This document shows positions 28,273-36,909 of a stretch of DNA of 64,000 nt, piece after piece; positions within the stretch are counted from its first letter, which is position 1, and each line of letters starts with the position of its first letter. This DNA comes from Timaviella obliquedivisa GSE-PSE-MK23-08B. GTDB taxonomy: Bacteria > Cyanobacteriota > Cyanobacteriia > Elainellales > Elainellaceae. Under the pieces are notes generated by a model. It ran no database searches and was not told the origin of the DNA. It saw only the letters and a program-made list of their open reading frames with translations. The position numbers and the translations under genes were made by a program. Location: positions 1 to 64,000 of the forward strand of contig JAHHII010000002.1 of the NCBI GenBank assembly GCA_019358855.1, written 5' to 3'.

Positions 28273-28296
28273 AACTTAGACTGATTGGTCTAAGTT
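28273..28296. promoter_or_regulatory. probable TetR operator upstream of the SDR gene
   Basis: AACTTAGAC and GTCTAAGTT form perfect arms around the 6-nt centre TGATTG. A related site lies upstream of the tetR gene (28917-28938), matching at about 16 of 22 positions. The TAGACnnnnnGGTCTA pattern resembles operators of LmrA/YxaF-type TetR proteins (recalled). Confidence 0.75.
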
Positions 28297-28308
28297 AAGG
28301 CAAAAAAT

Positions 28309-28899
28309 TTAACCGGTTTTGAGCAGTGCCAACGTCGCCTCTACGGTGCTATGCAAAAGCGTTTCATCTTCCAAGACCCGACCGATTAAAGCCATTCCCT
28401 GGGTTGTACAAAGCAACAGACGGGCAAGGTTGCGGGGGATGATGACTGCACTGATTTCACCTGCTTTTTGAGCACGATCAATGACGACGCAATAAGCATC
28501 TTCCAGTCCTTGAAGATGGTGACGCAAAATGGATGCAATCTCCGTCTCCTCTGTATCGAAATCAGCAATATTAGTGCCTAACATACAGCCTTGACTTCTA
28601 GGTAATGAATGTCGGTGCTGCAAATTTTGTAGAACTTGCTCTAGGTTTGCTAGGGGCGACCCCGGAGCCGAAAGCTGATTCCGAATGGACTTTACCTCTG
28701 TGTGGACATAGTGGTCTAATGCCTTGAGAAAAAGCGATCGCTTGTTGCCAAACGTATCGTAGAGACTCTTTTTGCCAATTCCCATGTGTTCCAGCAGTTC
28801 AGAAAGGCTTGCTGCCTCATATCCTCGTGCCCAAAACACATCCATTGCCTTTGAAAGGGCAACTTCAGGATCAAATTGCTTCTCAGGCCCTCTGGTCAT
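28309..28899 (-). CDS. TetR/AcrR-family transcriptional regulator
   Basis: The N-terminal helix-turn-helix is plain: ALSKAMDVFWARGYEAASLSELLEHMGIGKKSLYDTFGNKRSLF (residues 14-58). The remaining ligand-binding part is divergent, as usual. Length is 196. It lies upstream of and in line with the SDR gene; operators occur both between the two genes and directly before its own start, which implies autoregulation plus control of the SDR. The inducer is unknown. Its ATG at 28899 follows the operator by 17 bp. Confidence 0.93.
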   Translation of the reverse strand: MTRGPEKQFDPEVALSKAMDVFWARGYEAASLSELLEHMGIGKKSLYDTFGNKRSLFLKALDHYVHTEVKSIRNQLSAPGSPLANLEQVLQNLQHRHSLPRSQGCMLGTNIADFDTEETEIASILRHHLQGLEDAYCVVIDRAQKAGEISAVIIPRNLARLLLCTTQGMALIGRVLEDETLLHSTVEATLALLKTG

Positions 28900-29227
28900 G
28901 ATGGCATAGTAGCATTACCTAAACCGAATGGTCAATGTTTTTTGTAAATGGCATACGACAGACCTTTAAGATGCAATCAGTTGACTGGTGGCGATCGCCG
29001 CATAAAGTCGCTGCACCGGAACGTTGCCATTTAATTGGTGAGTTGCAAAAGTTATCTGCGTCTGGTGAACTTGGTCGTTAGACGGCTTTAGTTGCCGATC
29101 GCTACCCTCTTTCACTCACCGCTAAAACTACCGTCACTGATCATTACGGGCTGATTGAGATGCTGTTGTAGAAATGATATAAGAACGTTCCCAACTTAGT
29201 TGGCAGTAACGTTTTGAACCTTTATTT
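28900..29227. other. intergenic region, tetR operator and attC-like block
   Basis: It holds the tetR operator (28917-28938) and a block (about 29038-29082) with TGCAAAAGTTATCTGC and GTTAGAC related to the sequence at 16464-16500. No gene is supported; a short translated stretch near 29090-29170 may be a degraded coding remnant but is not identifiable. Confidence 0.5.
28917..28938. promoter_or_regulatory. probable TetR operator upstream of tetR
   Basis: ACCTAAACCGAATGGTCAATGT aligns with the perfect palindrome at 28273-28296 and retains a partial dyad (GACC/GGTC type centre). It lies 17 bp upstream of the tetR ATG, where autorepression is usual. Confidence 0.55.
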
Positions 29228-30592
29228 TTAACGAGACTGAGCCTCTAGCATTACTCCCCGAATGGAATAATCTAGCAAGCGAATAGGATGAATGACAGCG
29301 ACCCCTTGCAGGTTTCTCGAAGAGATCGCTTTTCCCTTCTTCTCTAAATGCTTCATGATTTGTAGCGAACATCCAGGGTTAGAAGATGCGATTAATGTTG
29401 CTCCTGTGTTCAGCAAATTATCTACCTTCTGCTGCCCTAACTCGTCTGCCACTTCGGGTTGCAGCATATTGTAAACGCCAGCGCTTCCGCAACATAATGC
29501 TGCATCAATAGGATCTCGTACCGTTACACCGGGAATTTGACGCAAGAGTTGACGCGGTTGAAGACTAATTTTTTGACCATGTAAAAGATGGCAAGCATCT
29601 TGATAAACCATAGTTAACGGCTCTGTTTGCAATGGAGAAAGCTTGGCAGTTAAACCTACGTCTGCCAGAAACTCTTGCACATCTCTAACCTTGCTAACAA
29701 ACGACTTTGCCTTATCTCGGTATTCCGGGTCGTCTTGCAAAATATGATCATATTCTTTTAGCGTATGCCCACAGCCTGCTGCATTAATGATGATGGCATC
29801 GACATTTGTGTGTTCAAAACTATCGATCATTTGTCTCGCCAAAGCCTGTGCTTGGTCAGTTTGTCCTTGGTGTTGGGGCAGTGCCGCACAACAGCCTTGG
29901 CTTTTAGGAATGACGACCTCGCAACCGTTGGCGCTCAGGACTCTAGCGGTAGCTTCATTAACATCGCTGAAGAATAGCCGCTGGACGCAACCCAAAATCA
30001 TGCCGACGCGGTAACGCTGTTTGCCCTGTGCCAGCACGACATCAGGTAGGTTGTCTTGAAACGATCGCGCGGTGACAGCAGGCAGCAACGACTCCATTGC
30101 AGCAAGACGAGGCGATAAGCGCTGAAGTAATCCGCTAGAGCGAATGAGTTTGGGTAGTCCTAGCCATTGATAAACGGCAAGGGGAACGAGGAAAAGGCGA
30201 AGGCGATCGGGATAGGGAAACAGCGAGAAGATGAGTTGACGGAAGAGGCGATCGCCCAGCCCGCGTTCATGATTCCGCTCGATTTGTGGGCGAGTGGCGG
30301 CAATGAGTTGGTCGTACTGCACACCAGAGGGGCAAGTGGTGACGCAAGCCAAACACCCCAGGCAAGAGTCAAAATGCTGCACCGATGTGGGCGATAAAGG
30401 GGCTTCGCCTTCGTTAATCGCATCCATTAAATAAATGCGTCCCCTGGGGGAGTCCATCTCTGTGCCTAATACCCGATAGCTGGGACAAGTGGAAAGGCAA
30501 AAGCCACAGTGAACGCAAGCATCGATGAGCTTAGGGTCGGGGGGATAATTGGGGTCAAACTTGGGGCTAGTTGGATCGGCAGTTTGAGTCAT
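29228..30592 (-). CDS. glcF: glycolate oxidase iron-sulfur subunit
   Basis: With GlcD and GlcE this subunit oxidises glycolate to glyoxylate in photorespiration. Two [4Fe-4S] motifs are clear, CVHCGFCLSTCP and CLGCLACVTTCP, followed by two CCG-type domains (GCCAALPQHQGQ and CCGSAGVYN). I start it at ATG 30592 (MTQTADPTSPKF), 2 bp after the glcE stop, rather than at an upstream 30697 start that would overlap glcE. The length of 454 residues fits GlcF. glcE is directly upstream on the same strand; glcD is not in the window. Confidence 0.93.
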   Translation of the reverse strand: MTQTADPTSPKFDPNYPPDPKLIDACVHCGFCLSTCPSYRVLGTEMDSPRGRIYLMDAINEGEAPLSPTSVQHFDSCLGCLACVTTCPSGVQYDQLIAATRPQIERNHERGLGDRLFRQLIFSLFPYPDRLRLFLVPLAVYQWLGLPKLIRSSGLLQRLSPRLAAMESLLPAVTARSFQDNLPDVVLAQGKQRYRVGMILGCVQRLFFSDVNEATARVLSANGCEVVIPKSQGCCAALPQHQGQTDQAQALARQMIDSFEHTNVDAIIINAAGCGHTLKEYDHILQDDPEYRDKAKSFVSKVRDVQEFLADVGLTAKLSPLQTEPLTMVYQDACHLLHGQKISLQPRQLLRQIPGVTVRDPIDAALCCGSAGVYNMLQPEVADELGQQKVDNLLNTGATLIASSNPGCSLQIMKHLEKKGKAISSRNLQGVAVIHPIRLLDYSIRGVMLEAQSR

Positions 30593-30594
30593 TG

Positions 30595-31914
30595 TTAAAT
30601 TCCGCCGACAAACCGACGGGGACTGAGGAGATTTTTGGGGTCGAACTGGGTTTTGATTTTTCGCATCAGTTCCAGGGCATTGCCAGAGTAGCCCCAAACA
30701 TCTACGGTTTGCTTGAGCGAAATGGGTGCTTCTAAAACGGTGAGAAAACCTCCTTGCGCCTGGCAGAGATCTCGAAGCCTAAGCAGGGCTGGGGCAGTTA
30801 GATTGCTGAACCGGAGCATTCCTAAACCGCTACCTGCGTAAATACAGCCTGTGACGGAAGCGATCGCCCTCATCTGCACTAATGTCTCGACTGCTTTCGA
30901 TGGGAGTACTCCTATTTTGCAGGCAATGGGAAAAGCGGGGGTGTGCGTCTCTATTTGTTCTTGCAATTGCTGCCATAACTGGGCTTCCTCGATGCCTGCC
31001 CAGGCTTGCCCTTTTAGCCCTAGCGCTTCACCCACTTGGAGCAGTCGGGCGGCTTGTTGTTCGACGCTGACCTCAATATTTTGGAAGCGGATCAAAAGTC
31101 CCATGCTATCTACCCCTATTTGAGCCGGGAGGAGGGCGATCGCAGTTGGTGTTAACGCCGAAGCGAGCAGGATTTTCGTGACTTCAGCGATCGCCCCCGC
31201 ATCACCCTGTAACATCACTGTCCGGGCTGCGGCTGGCAAAGGATAAACCCGAAAAGTGACCTGATTGATAATGCCCAAGGTGCCATAGGAGCCTGTAAAT
31301 AACTTCATCAGGTCGTACCCAGCAACGTTCTTGACCACGCGACCGCCAGCTTTAGCGATCGCCCCATCACTGCGCACAAAGGAAAGCCCAATCAGCATAT
31401 CTCGAATGCCACCATATCGTTGTCGTAGTGCGCCAGTATCGCCTGTTGCCACAATGCCACCGAGGGTTGCAGTCGCAGAGTATGAGGGATCGATCGCCAA
31501 AAACTGCCCCCCTTTCGCCAGTTCTAACTGCAAGTCTGCTACCTTCATGCCCGCTTCAGCCGTTACGGTCAAATCGCCCACAGCATGGTCAATCAGCCGA
31601 TTTAGCCGCGCTGTGCTAACCCCTAGATCGACCTCTCCTAAACCGCCCCAGTGCAGCTTACTACCCTGACCGCAAGGCAAAACTCGCCAGCGGTTCGCAT
31701 CAGCACAAGCGAGAACTTCCGATAGCTCTTCTAAGGTTTTAGGGTAGGCGATGCATTGAACTAGGGAGTTCGGGGCAAGGGCTGCGATCAGGCACGTGCT
31801 CTGCGAGCTACCTGCAAGGAGTCGCTCTTCACCTTTCAAATTTTCCCAGGTCTTTACTCCTGATGATCCAACAATGCTTTCTAACGTTTGGGCAATCCCG
31901 CTCACGTCACTCAT
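30595..31914 (-). CDS. glcE: glycolate oxidase FAD-binding subunit
   Basis: This is a flavoprotein partner of GlcD/GlcF. An FAD-binding type 4 domain is visible: VLPCGQGSKLHWGG near residue 95, the LGGIVATGDTG block near 150 and GRVVKNVAGYDLMKLFTGSYGTLG near 190. The C-terminal part is shorter than in GlcD and ends FDPKNLLSPRRFVGGI. It overlaps nothing but is 2 bp from glcF, so the two are translated as a unit. Map lies 36 bp upstream on the same strand and may be co-transcribed. Confidence 0.92.
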   Translation of the reverse strand: MSDVSGIAQTLESIVGSSGVKTWENLKGEERLLAGSSQSTCLIAALAPNSLVQCIAYPKTLEELSEVLACADANRWRVLPCGQGSKLHWGGLGEVDLGVSTARLNRLIDHAVGDLTVTAEAGMKVADLQLELAKGGQFLAIDPSYSATATLGGIVATGDTGALRQRYGGIRDMLIGLSFVRSDGAIAKAGGRVVKNVAGYDLMKLFTGSYGTLGIINQVTFRVYPLPAAARTVMLQGDAGAIAEVTKILLASALTPTAIALLPAQIGVDSMGLLIRFQNIEVSVEQQAARLLQVGEALGLKGQAWAGIEEAQLWQQLQEQIETHTPAFPIACKIGVLPSKAVETLVQMRAIASVTGCIYAGSGLGMLRFSNLTAPALLRLRDLCQAQGGFLTVLEAPISLKQTVDVWGYSGNALELMRKIKTQFDPKNLLSPRRFVGGI

Positions 31915-31950
31915 GCTCCTGATAAACCAGTGCTCTCTGAAATCAACGGC

Positions 31951-32748
31951 TCAAACGCTGGGGGTGAGAGCGGGTAACAACGTGAGGATTTCGACACCTG
32001 TGGGGGTGACGGCGATCGTATGTTCAAACTGCGCTGAGAGCTTGCGATCTTTTGTTAGAGCCGTCCATTGGTCGGGCATTACCTCAACTTCCCAGGTGCC
32101 CTCATTAATCATTGGCTCGATAGTAAACACCATGCCAGGTCTAAACTTTTTGCCCTTCCCACGAATGCCATAGTGAGGAATTTGGGGAGCCGTATGGAAA
32201 ATTCTACTCACTCCGTGTCCCACGAAATCACGCACGACCGAGAAGCCTTGGGATTCTGCATAAGCCTGAATGGCTGCCCCAATGTCGCCGACTCTGCCTC
32301 CGGGTTTCACAGCAGCAATGCCACGCATTAAACACTCTTGGGTCACTTCTACGAGCCGTCGCGCTGTTGGTGAAGGGGTTCCAACAAAGAAGGTGCGAGA
32401 GACATCGCCATGATATCCCTCAACCAAGGGCGTAACATCAATGTTGATAATGTCGCCATCTCGCAAAATTTCTTTGGCGTTGGGAATGCCGTGACAAACA
32501 ACCTCGTTAACGCTGGTGCAAATCGATCGCGGGAAAGGATTATCGCTTCCTGCCGGATAACCCAAAGGCGCACTCTTCGCTCCTCGTGCTTGCGTCCAAG
32601 CTTCGGCGGCTTGATCTAGGGCTAGGGTACTCACTCCTGGCTTAACCATCGGTTCCAAGTAGTCGAGTAGTTCAGCCGCAACGCGCCCCGCCTGACGCAT
32701 CTTTTCAATCTCTCGGCTCGACAAAAGGACAATCTGTTCGTTATCCAT
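31951..32748 (-). CDS. map: methionine aminopeptidase, type I
   Basis: It removes the initiator Met from new proteins in the cytoplasm. Metal-ligand regions are visible: INIDVTPLVEGYHGDVSRTF (two Asp ligands), GHGVSRIFHTAPQIPHYG (His ligand), FTIEPMIN (Glu) and QFEHTIAVT (Glu). The length of 265 is typical of a type Ia enzyme. It is divergent from thiD with about 130 bp between starts and lies upstream of glcE in the same direction. Confidence 0.96.
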   Translation of the reverse strand: MDNEQIVLLSSREIEKMRQAGRVAAELLDYLEPMVKPGVSTLALDQAAEAWTQARGAKSAPLGYPAGSDNPFPRSICTSVNEVVCHGIPNAKEILRDGDIINIDVTPLVEGYHGDVSRTFFVGTPSPTARRLVEVTQECLMRGIAAVKPGGRVGDIGAAIQAYAESQGFSVVRDFVGHGVSRIFHTAPQIPHYGIRGKGKKFRPGMVFTIEPMINEGTWEVEVMPDQWTALTKDRKLSAQFEHTIAVTPTGVEILTLLPALTPSV

Positions 32749-32881
32749 GAATCTCTAATGTTTCTATCTTTCTATCACTGTTACTCATCTTAGACGGAAA
32801 TGTTGAATGGCTGCGTTGATTGAGAACGCTAAAGGTTTTACACTATCCTTCTACTACCTCTTCAGGTCAGATTACTTATTT

Positions 32882-33697
32882 ATGACTGCCATATCTTCCT
32901 CAACCGTCCCTGTTGCCATGACTATTGCGGGGTCAGATAGCGGCGGTGGGGCAGGCATTCAAGCTGATTTACGAACCTTTGCCTTTCACCAAGTTCATGG
33001 TACCTGCGCTCTCACCTGTGTCACGGCTCAAAATACAATGGGCGTGACACGGGTTGATGCATTGCCGCCTGCTGCGGTAGTCGCTCAGATCCTTGCCGTG
33101 GTTGAGGACATTGGTATTCAGGCGGCAAAAACTGGAATGCTGCTGAATCAGGAAATTATTGCGGCGGTTGCAAGCCAAATCGAGGCGCTGGAGTTACCTA
33201 ATATTGTTGTTGATCCGGTGATGGTTTCCCGCACTGGAGCGCAGTTAATTGATGATGAGGCGATCGCCACCCTGCGCGATCGTCTTATCCCCTTCGCCAC
33301 TGTCCTCACGCCCAACCGCTACGAAGCCCAAATTCTCAGCGGCATTGACATTGATACTTTGGCAGAAATGAAAACTGCTGCCGAAAAAATATTTACCTTG
33401 GGGGCAAAAGCCGTTTTGGTCAAAGGCGGCGGCATGGCGAATGAGCTACGGGGATTAGATGTGTGGTTTGATGGCGATCGCCTGGAGATTCTTCAAACCG
33501 AGACGGTGGATACCACTGATACCCATGGCACAGGCTGCACTTTAGCAGCCGCGATCGCCGCTAATCTTGCCCTGGGTCATGTTCCTTTCGCCGCTACCCA
33601 GGCTGCCAAGATCTACGTCACCCATGCTCTCCGCCATGCCCTCCGAATTGGAAAAGGGCAAGGTCCCGTCGGACATTTCTTCCCGCTCCTCTCTTAA
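32882..33697 (+). CDS. thiD: hydroxymethylpyrimidine/phosphomethylpyrimidine kinase
   Basis: The enzyme phosphorylates HMP and HMP-P in thiamin synthesis. It has TIAGSDSGGGAGIQADLRTF near the N-terminus, VVDPVMVSRTGAQL, LTPNRYEAQIL, VLVKGGG and the ribokinase-type DTHGTGCTLAAAI active site. ATG 32882 (MTAISSS) is chosen over an upstream ATG at 32807, whose extra 25 residues are unrelated to the family. Length then is 271, which is standard. No TPP riboswitch was found in its leader. Confidence 0.95.
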   Translation: MTAISSSTVPVAMTIAGSDSGGGAGIQADLRTFAFHQVHGTCALTCVTAQNTMGVTRVDALPPAAVVAQILAVVEDIGIQAAKTGMLLNQEIIAAVASQIEALELPNIVVDPVMVSRTGAQLIDDEAIATLRDRLIPFATVLTPNRYEAQILSGIDIDTLAEMKTAAEKIFTLGAKAVLVKGGGMANELRGLDVWFDGDRLEILQTETVDTTDTHGTGCTLAAAIAANLALGHVPFAATQAAKIYVTHALRHALRIGKGQGPVGHFFPLLS

Positions 33698-33757
33698 GTC
33701 CTTCCAAATCCCCAAAAACCTCCACTAATATGGAGTCAACAATCCTAGTGCTATTTA

Positions 33758-34426
33758 ATGCTGTATCTCAAGAATCTCGTTTACCACCCGCCCGCCACTC
33801 CATCAGCAATTCTTAAATCTATCAACCTTGAGTTAGCACCTCAGCAAATGGGCTTAATTGTGGGCCCTAGTGGTTCTGGGAAAAGCACGCTTCTCGAGAT
33901 TTTGGCAGGCTTGGCGAAGAAAACATCGGGCACAATCTTGTGGCGCGATCAAGAACTCAGTCCTGATCATCTTCAGCAGTTGGGCGGTTTGGTGTTTCAA
34001 TTTCCTGAACGCCATTTTTGTGGACACACTATCCTGTCAGAGCTCCGGTTAGGACATCCTGAATTGGGGAAGGAACGGATTGATCAGGCGCTGGCTGCGG
34101 TTCGCCTGAGTCATCTTGCGCTGGGCACTTCGCCCCGTTCCCTCAGCGGTGGGCAGCAGCGGCGGTTGGCTTTGGCAGTGCAATTAATTCGGCAGCCTTA
34201 TCTCCTTTTGCTAGATGAACCAACAGCGGGGCTAGATTGGTCGATGCGGCAGCAGTTGATTAGCTTGCTAGGGGAACTAAAAAAGGAGTGGACGTTGCTT
34301 ATTGTGTCTCACGAGCCAGGAGAATTAATGGCGATCGCCGATCGCTGCTGGACGCTAGAGCATGGAGAGTTAGCTACTGCTGATCCTGCAAGTTTTGTCA
34401 CCAAGCAACCCGTCGTGCAAGGGTAG
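33758..34426 (+). CDS. ABC transporter ATP-binding protein, CbiO/ECF-like
   Basis: This is a stand-alone nucleotide-binding protein: Walker A GPSGSGKST near residue 36, VFQFPERHFCG (the Q-loop in the form typical of cobalt/ECF-type ATPases), signature LSGGQQRRLALAVQL, Walker B LLLLDEPTAGLD and SHE switch region. Length is 222. No permease is adjacent, so the partner is elsewhere. Plant plastids have related NAP-type proteins linked to metal or ECF-like transport (recalled). It lies between thiD and rsmG, all on the plus strand. Confidence 0.88.
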   Translation: MLYLKNLVYHPPATPSAILKSINLELAPQQMGLIVGPSGSGKSTLLEILAGLAKKTSGTILWRDQELSPDHLQQLGGLVFQFPERHFCGHTILSELRLGHPELGKERIDQALAAVRLSHLALGTSPRSLSGGQQRRLALAVQLIRQPYLLLLDEPTAGLDWSMRQQLISLLGELKKEWTLLIVSHEPGELMAIADRCWTLEHGELATADPASFVTKQPVVQG

Positions 34427-34458
34427 TGGGATGATAGGTGGGGCAAAAAGGAGAGTTC

Positions 34459-35259
34459 ATGTCGGATTTATCGCAGCCTGATTTTTTAGAGCCTGATTTA
34501 CCACAGCCCGATTCAGTACAGCCTGATTTGCCAGCGCTGCATGAGGTTTGGCATCAGACTTTAGGGTGGCAACCGACTGAGGCTCAGCAAAGTCAGTTTC
34601 AGAAGCTTTATGAGCAAATTCTAGAGGGGAATCGGCTGCTGAATCTGACCCGAATTACCGAGCCGCAAGAGTTTTGGGAGAAGCATCTGTGGGATTCTTT
34701 AGTGGGGATTAAGCCTTGGCTAACAGATATTGCAGAGGCAGAGGTGGCTTCTGAAGATCCTCAAGTTCTCTATAAGGTGATTGATATTGGGACAGGTTGT
34801 GGGTTTCCAGGGGTGCCTGTGGCGATCGCTCGTCCTGACTGGTTCGTGACTCTGCTAGATTCCACGCGTAAAAAACTGGTCTTCCTCGATTCATTGTTAG
34901 CTTCGCTAGGCATTACGAATGCTCAAACTTGGGTAGAACGCGCCGAGCAGTTAGGCAAAAGTGCTGAGCATCGAGAGCAGTATGATTTGGTACTGATTCG
35001 AGCGGTGGCAAGTGCAGTAGTTTGTGCTCAGTATTGTTTGCCGCTGTTAAAGGTGGGCGGTACAGCGGTGCTCTATCGAGGACAGTGGACAGAGGAAGAG
35101 GCGATCGCTCTAAAATCTGTCGTTATAAAACTGGGTGGAGAGGTTGAGGCAGTGGAGGCGGTAACGACACCTCTGAGTCAAGGAGTTCGGCACTGTGTTC
35201 ATCTTAAAAAAGTCTTGACTGTGCAGAAAAAGTTACCGCAGAGGCGAGATATTGAGTAG
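34459..35259 (+). CDS. rsmG: 16S rRNA (guanine-527-N7)-methyltransferase
   Basis: It methylates G527 of 16S rRNA. The core is clear: NLTRI..PQEFWEKHLWDSL near residue 55-80, SAM site VIDIGTGCGFPGVPVAI near 105, LLDSTRKKLVFLDSL, and RAVAS near 180. ATG 34459 follows a strong ribosome site (AAAAGGAGAG) and is preferred to an upstream GTG at 34438. The first 20 residues contain repeated PDL/QPD units and are probably disordered. The gene lies 32 bp after the ATPase gene. Confidence 0.95.
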   Translation: MSDLSQPDFLEPDLPQPDSVQPDLPALHEVWHQTLGWQPTEAQQSQFQKLYEQILEGNRLLNLTRITEPQEFWEKHLWDSLVGIKPWLTDIAEAEVASEDPQVLYKVIDIGTGCGFPGVPVAIARPDWFVTLLDSTRKKLVFLDSLLASLGITNAQTWVERAEQLGKSAEHREQYDLVLIRAVASAVVCAQYCLPLLKVGGTAVLYRGQWTEEEAIALKSVVIKLGGEVEAVEAVTTPLSQGVRHCVHLKKVLTVQKKLPQRRDIE

Positions 35260-35289
35260 GGCAATCGCTCTACCTTTTTAGCCAAACCC

Positions 35290-36471
35290 ATGACTTTCCT
35301 CAAAGATCTTTCTGCCTCTGCTATTATTGCGGGCTTCGTCACTGTGCTCGTTGGCTTTACAAGCTCTGCGGTCATTGTTTTCCAGGCTGCCCAAACCCTC
35401 AACGCCTCACCCACTCAAATTGGTTCCTGGATGTTTGCCCTAGGAATGGGCATGGGGTCAACCTGCATTCTGCTCTCCTGGCGATATCGGGTGCCAGTCG
35501 TCACTGCCTGGTCTACGCCAGGTGCCGCCATGCTGATCACAACGGTAGCTGGAGTCTCGATGGAAGAAGCGATCGGGGCGTTTCTAGTCTCAGGGCTACT
35601 CATTACCCTTTGTGGCTTCAGCGGCTGGTTTGAGCGCATTATTAACCGGATTCCTCTGGCGATCGCATCAGGAATGCTATCGGGGGTGCTGTTGCGATTT
35701 GGTTTAGATGTGTTTGTTGCCATGAAAACGCAGTTTGTGATGACGTTTGCTATGTTTTTGCTGTACCTTGTGGCTCGTCGCTGGATTCCACGCTATGCCG
35801 TGATTTCTGCTTTAGGGTTGGGGCTGCTCATTGCTGGCGTTAAAGGACTGCTGCATTTTGAGACAGTCAGCTTGCAATGGGCACAGCCTGTTTTCACTTC
35901 GCCCCAATTCTCGGTCAGTGCGCTGGTGGGGGTGGCATTACCTTTATTTGTGGTCACAATGGCATCTCAAAATGTGCCTGGGGTTGCGATAATTCGCGCA
36001 TCTGGCTACTCAGTGCCCATCTCGCCTCTCATTGGTTGGACAGGCGCAGCCACGATCGCCCTCTCCCCTTTTGGAGCTTTTGCCCTTAGCCTCGCTGCCA
36101 TTACTGCTGCAATTTGTATGGGCAGAGAAGCCCATGAAGATCCTGGCAAGCGCTATGTGGCGGCGATCGCGGCAGGAGTATTCTATCTGTTGATTGGAGT
36201 TTTGGGCGGAACAGTCGGTGCGGTGTTTGCAGCACTGCCCAAAGAATTGGTGTTGGCGATCGCGGGTCTAGCGCTCCTAGGAACCATTGGCAATGGACTC
36301 GCCGCCGCCCTCGCTCATGAGAAAGACCGAGAACCCGCCCTTATCACTTTCCTGGTGACGGCATCAGGCGTGACGTTGTTTGGCATTGGAGCCGCGTTTT
36401 GGGGATTGATTGCAGGAACACTAGCACTAGGAATATTGCAGCTTAAAAAAGCTAACTCCTCTGGCTGCTAA
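35290..36471 (+). CDS. benE: BenE-family benzoate/H+ symporter
   Basis: A 393-residue polytopic inner-membrane protein of about twelve helices. Family blocks are visible: FTSSAVIVFQAA near residue 22, TAWSTPGAAML near 78, GMLSGVLLRFG near 132, and TMASQNVPGVAIIRASGY near 224. BenE transports aromatic acids such as benzoate with protons; the true substrate in cyanobacteria is not established. It follows rsmG by 30 bp on the same strand, which may be co-transcription without related function. Confidence 0.9.
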   Translation: MTFLKDLSASAIIAGFVTVLVGFTSSAVIVFQAAQTLNASPTQIGSWMFALGMGMGSTCILLSWRYRVPVVTAWSTPGAAMLITTVAGVSMEEAIGAFLVSGLLITLCGFSGWFERIINRIPLAIASGMLSGVLLRFGLDVFVAMKTQFVMTFAMFLLYLVARRWIPRYAVISALGLGLLIAGVKGLLHFETVSLQWAQPVFTSPQFSVSALVGVALPLFVVTMASQNVPGVAIIRASGYSVPISPLIGWTGAATIALSPFGAFALSLAAITAAICMGREAHEDPGKRYVAAIAAGVFYLLIGVLGGTVGAVFAALPKELVLAIAGLALLGTIGNGLAAALAHEKDREPALITFLVTASGVTLFGIGAAFWGLIAGTLALGILQLKKANSSGC

Positions 36472-36909
36472 TTTTCCTGACTAAAATCCTGCACCTGTGT
36501 TTCCGACAATCCGATGAGATCAGCCACTTGAGATACTGCCATCCCAGTAGCTAACAGATTTCGGGTTACCTGCCGCAATTGTGCTTGTGCTTGGTTTTTA
36601 TTCGAGTTGCGCCTGTTCTTTTTGACGTTGGGCTTGTTCTTTTTCGAGTTGCGCCTGTTCTTTTTGACGTTGGGCTTGTTCTTTTTCGAGTTGTGCCTGT
36701 TCGTTTTGACGTTGCGCTTGTTCTCTTTCCCGTTCTTCTTGTTCTGTGTCAGTCAAGAGCCAGTTACCTTGGCGATCGCACCATCGCAACCAATGACCAG
36801 TAACTCCGTCACTAAGCTTTGGCGATCGAGCGTACTAAGCTGGGTTTCTAGTTCCTGGCGCAGAAATTCATCTTTGCAGGAATAGAAGCAAAAGAGGCGA
36901 ATTTGCATG
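36472..36909 (-). pseudogene. decayed gene: short TIR-like start and Uma2/Rpn-like coiled-coil tail
   Basis: Read leftwards, three frames contribute. A start at 36909 gives MQIRLFCFYSCKDEFLRQEL, which resembles the beginning of a TIR-domain protein. A second frame gives GHWLRWCDRQGNWLLTDTEQ and the alternating QAQLEKE/QAQRQKE coiled coil common at the end of Uma2 nucleases. After a stop at 36598 a third frame gives QVTRNLLATGMAVSQVADL, a tail seen in Rpn/Uma2 relatives. The whole is broken by frameshifts; the parts may come from different genes. A 42-bp tandem repeat (36602-36727) forms the coiled coil. Confidence 0.55.
36602..36727. repeat. 42-bp tandem repeat, three copies
   Basis: Units start at 36602, 36644 and 36686 with TCGAGTTG. 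The first two are nearly identical; the third has drifted. Each encodes 14 residues (QAQLEKEQAQRQKE type) on the minus strand. Confidence 0.85.

Noticed and set aside
32749-32881. TPP riboswitch before thiD
   Set aside because: No THI-box-type sequence (such as CTGAGA and the paired conserved blocks) is present.
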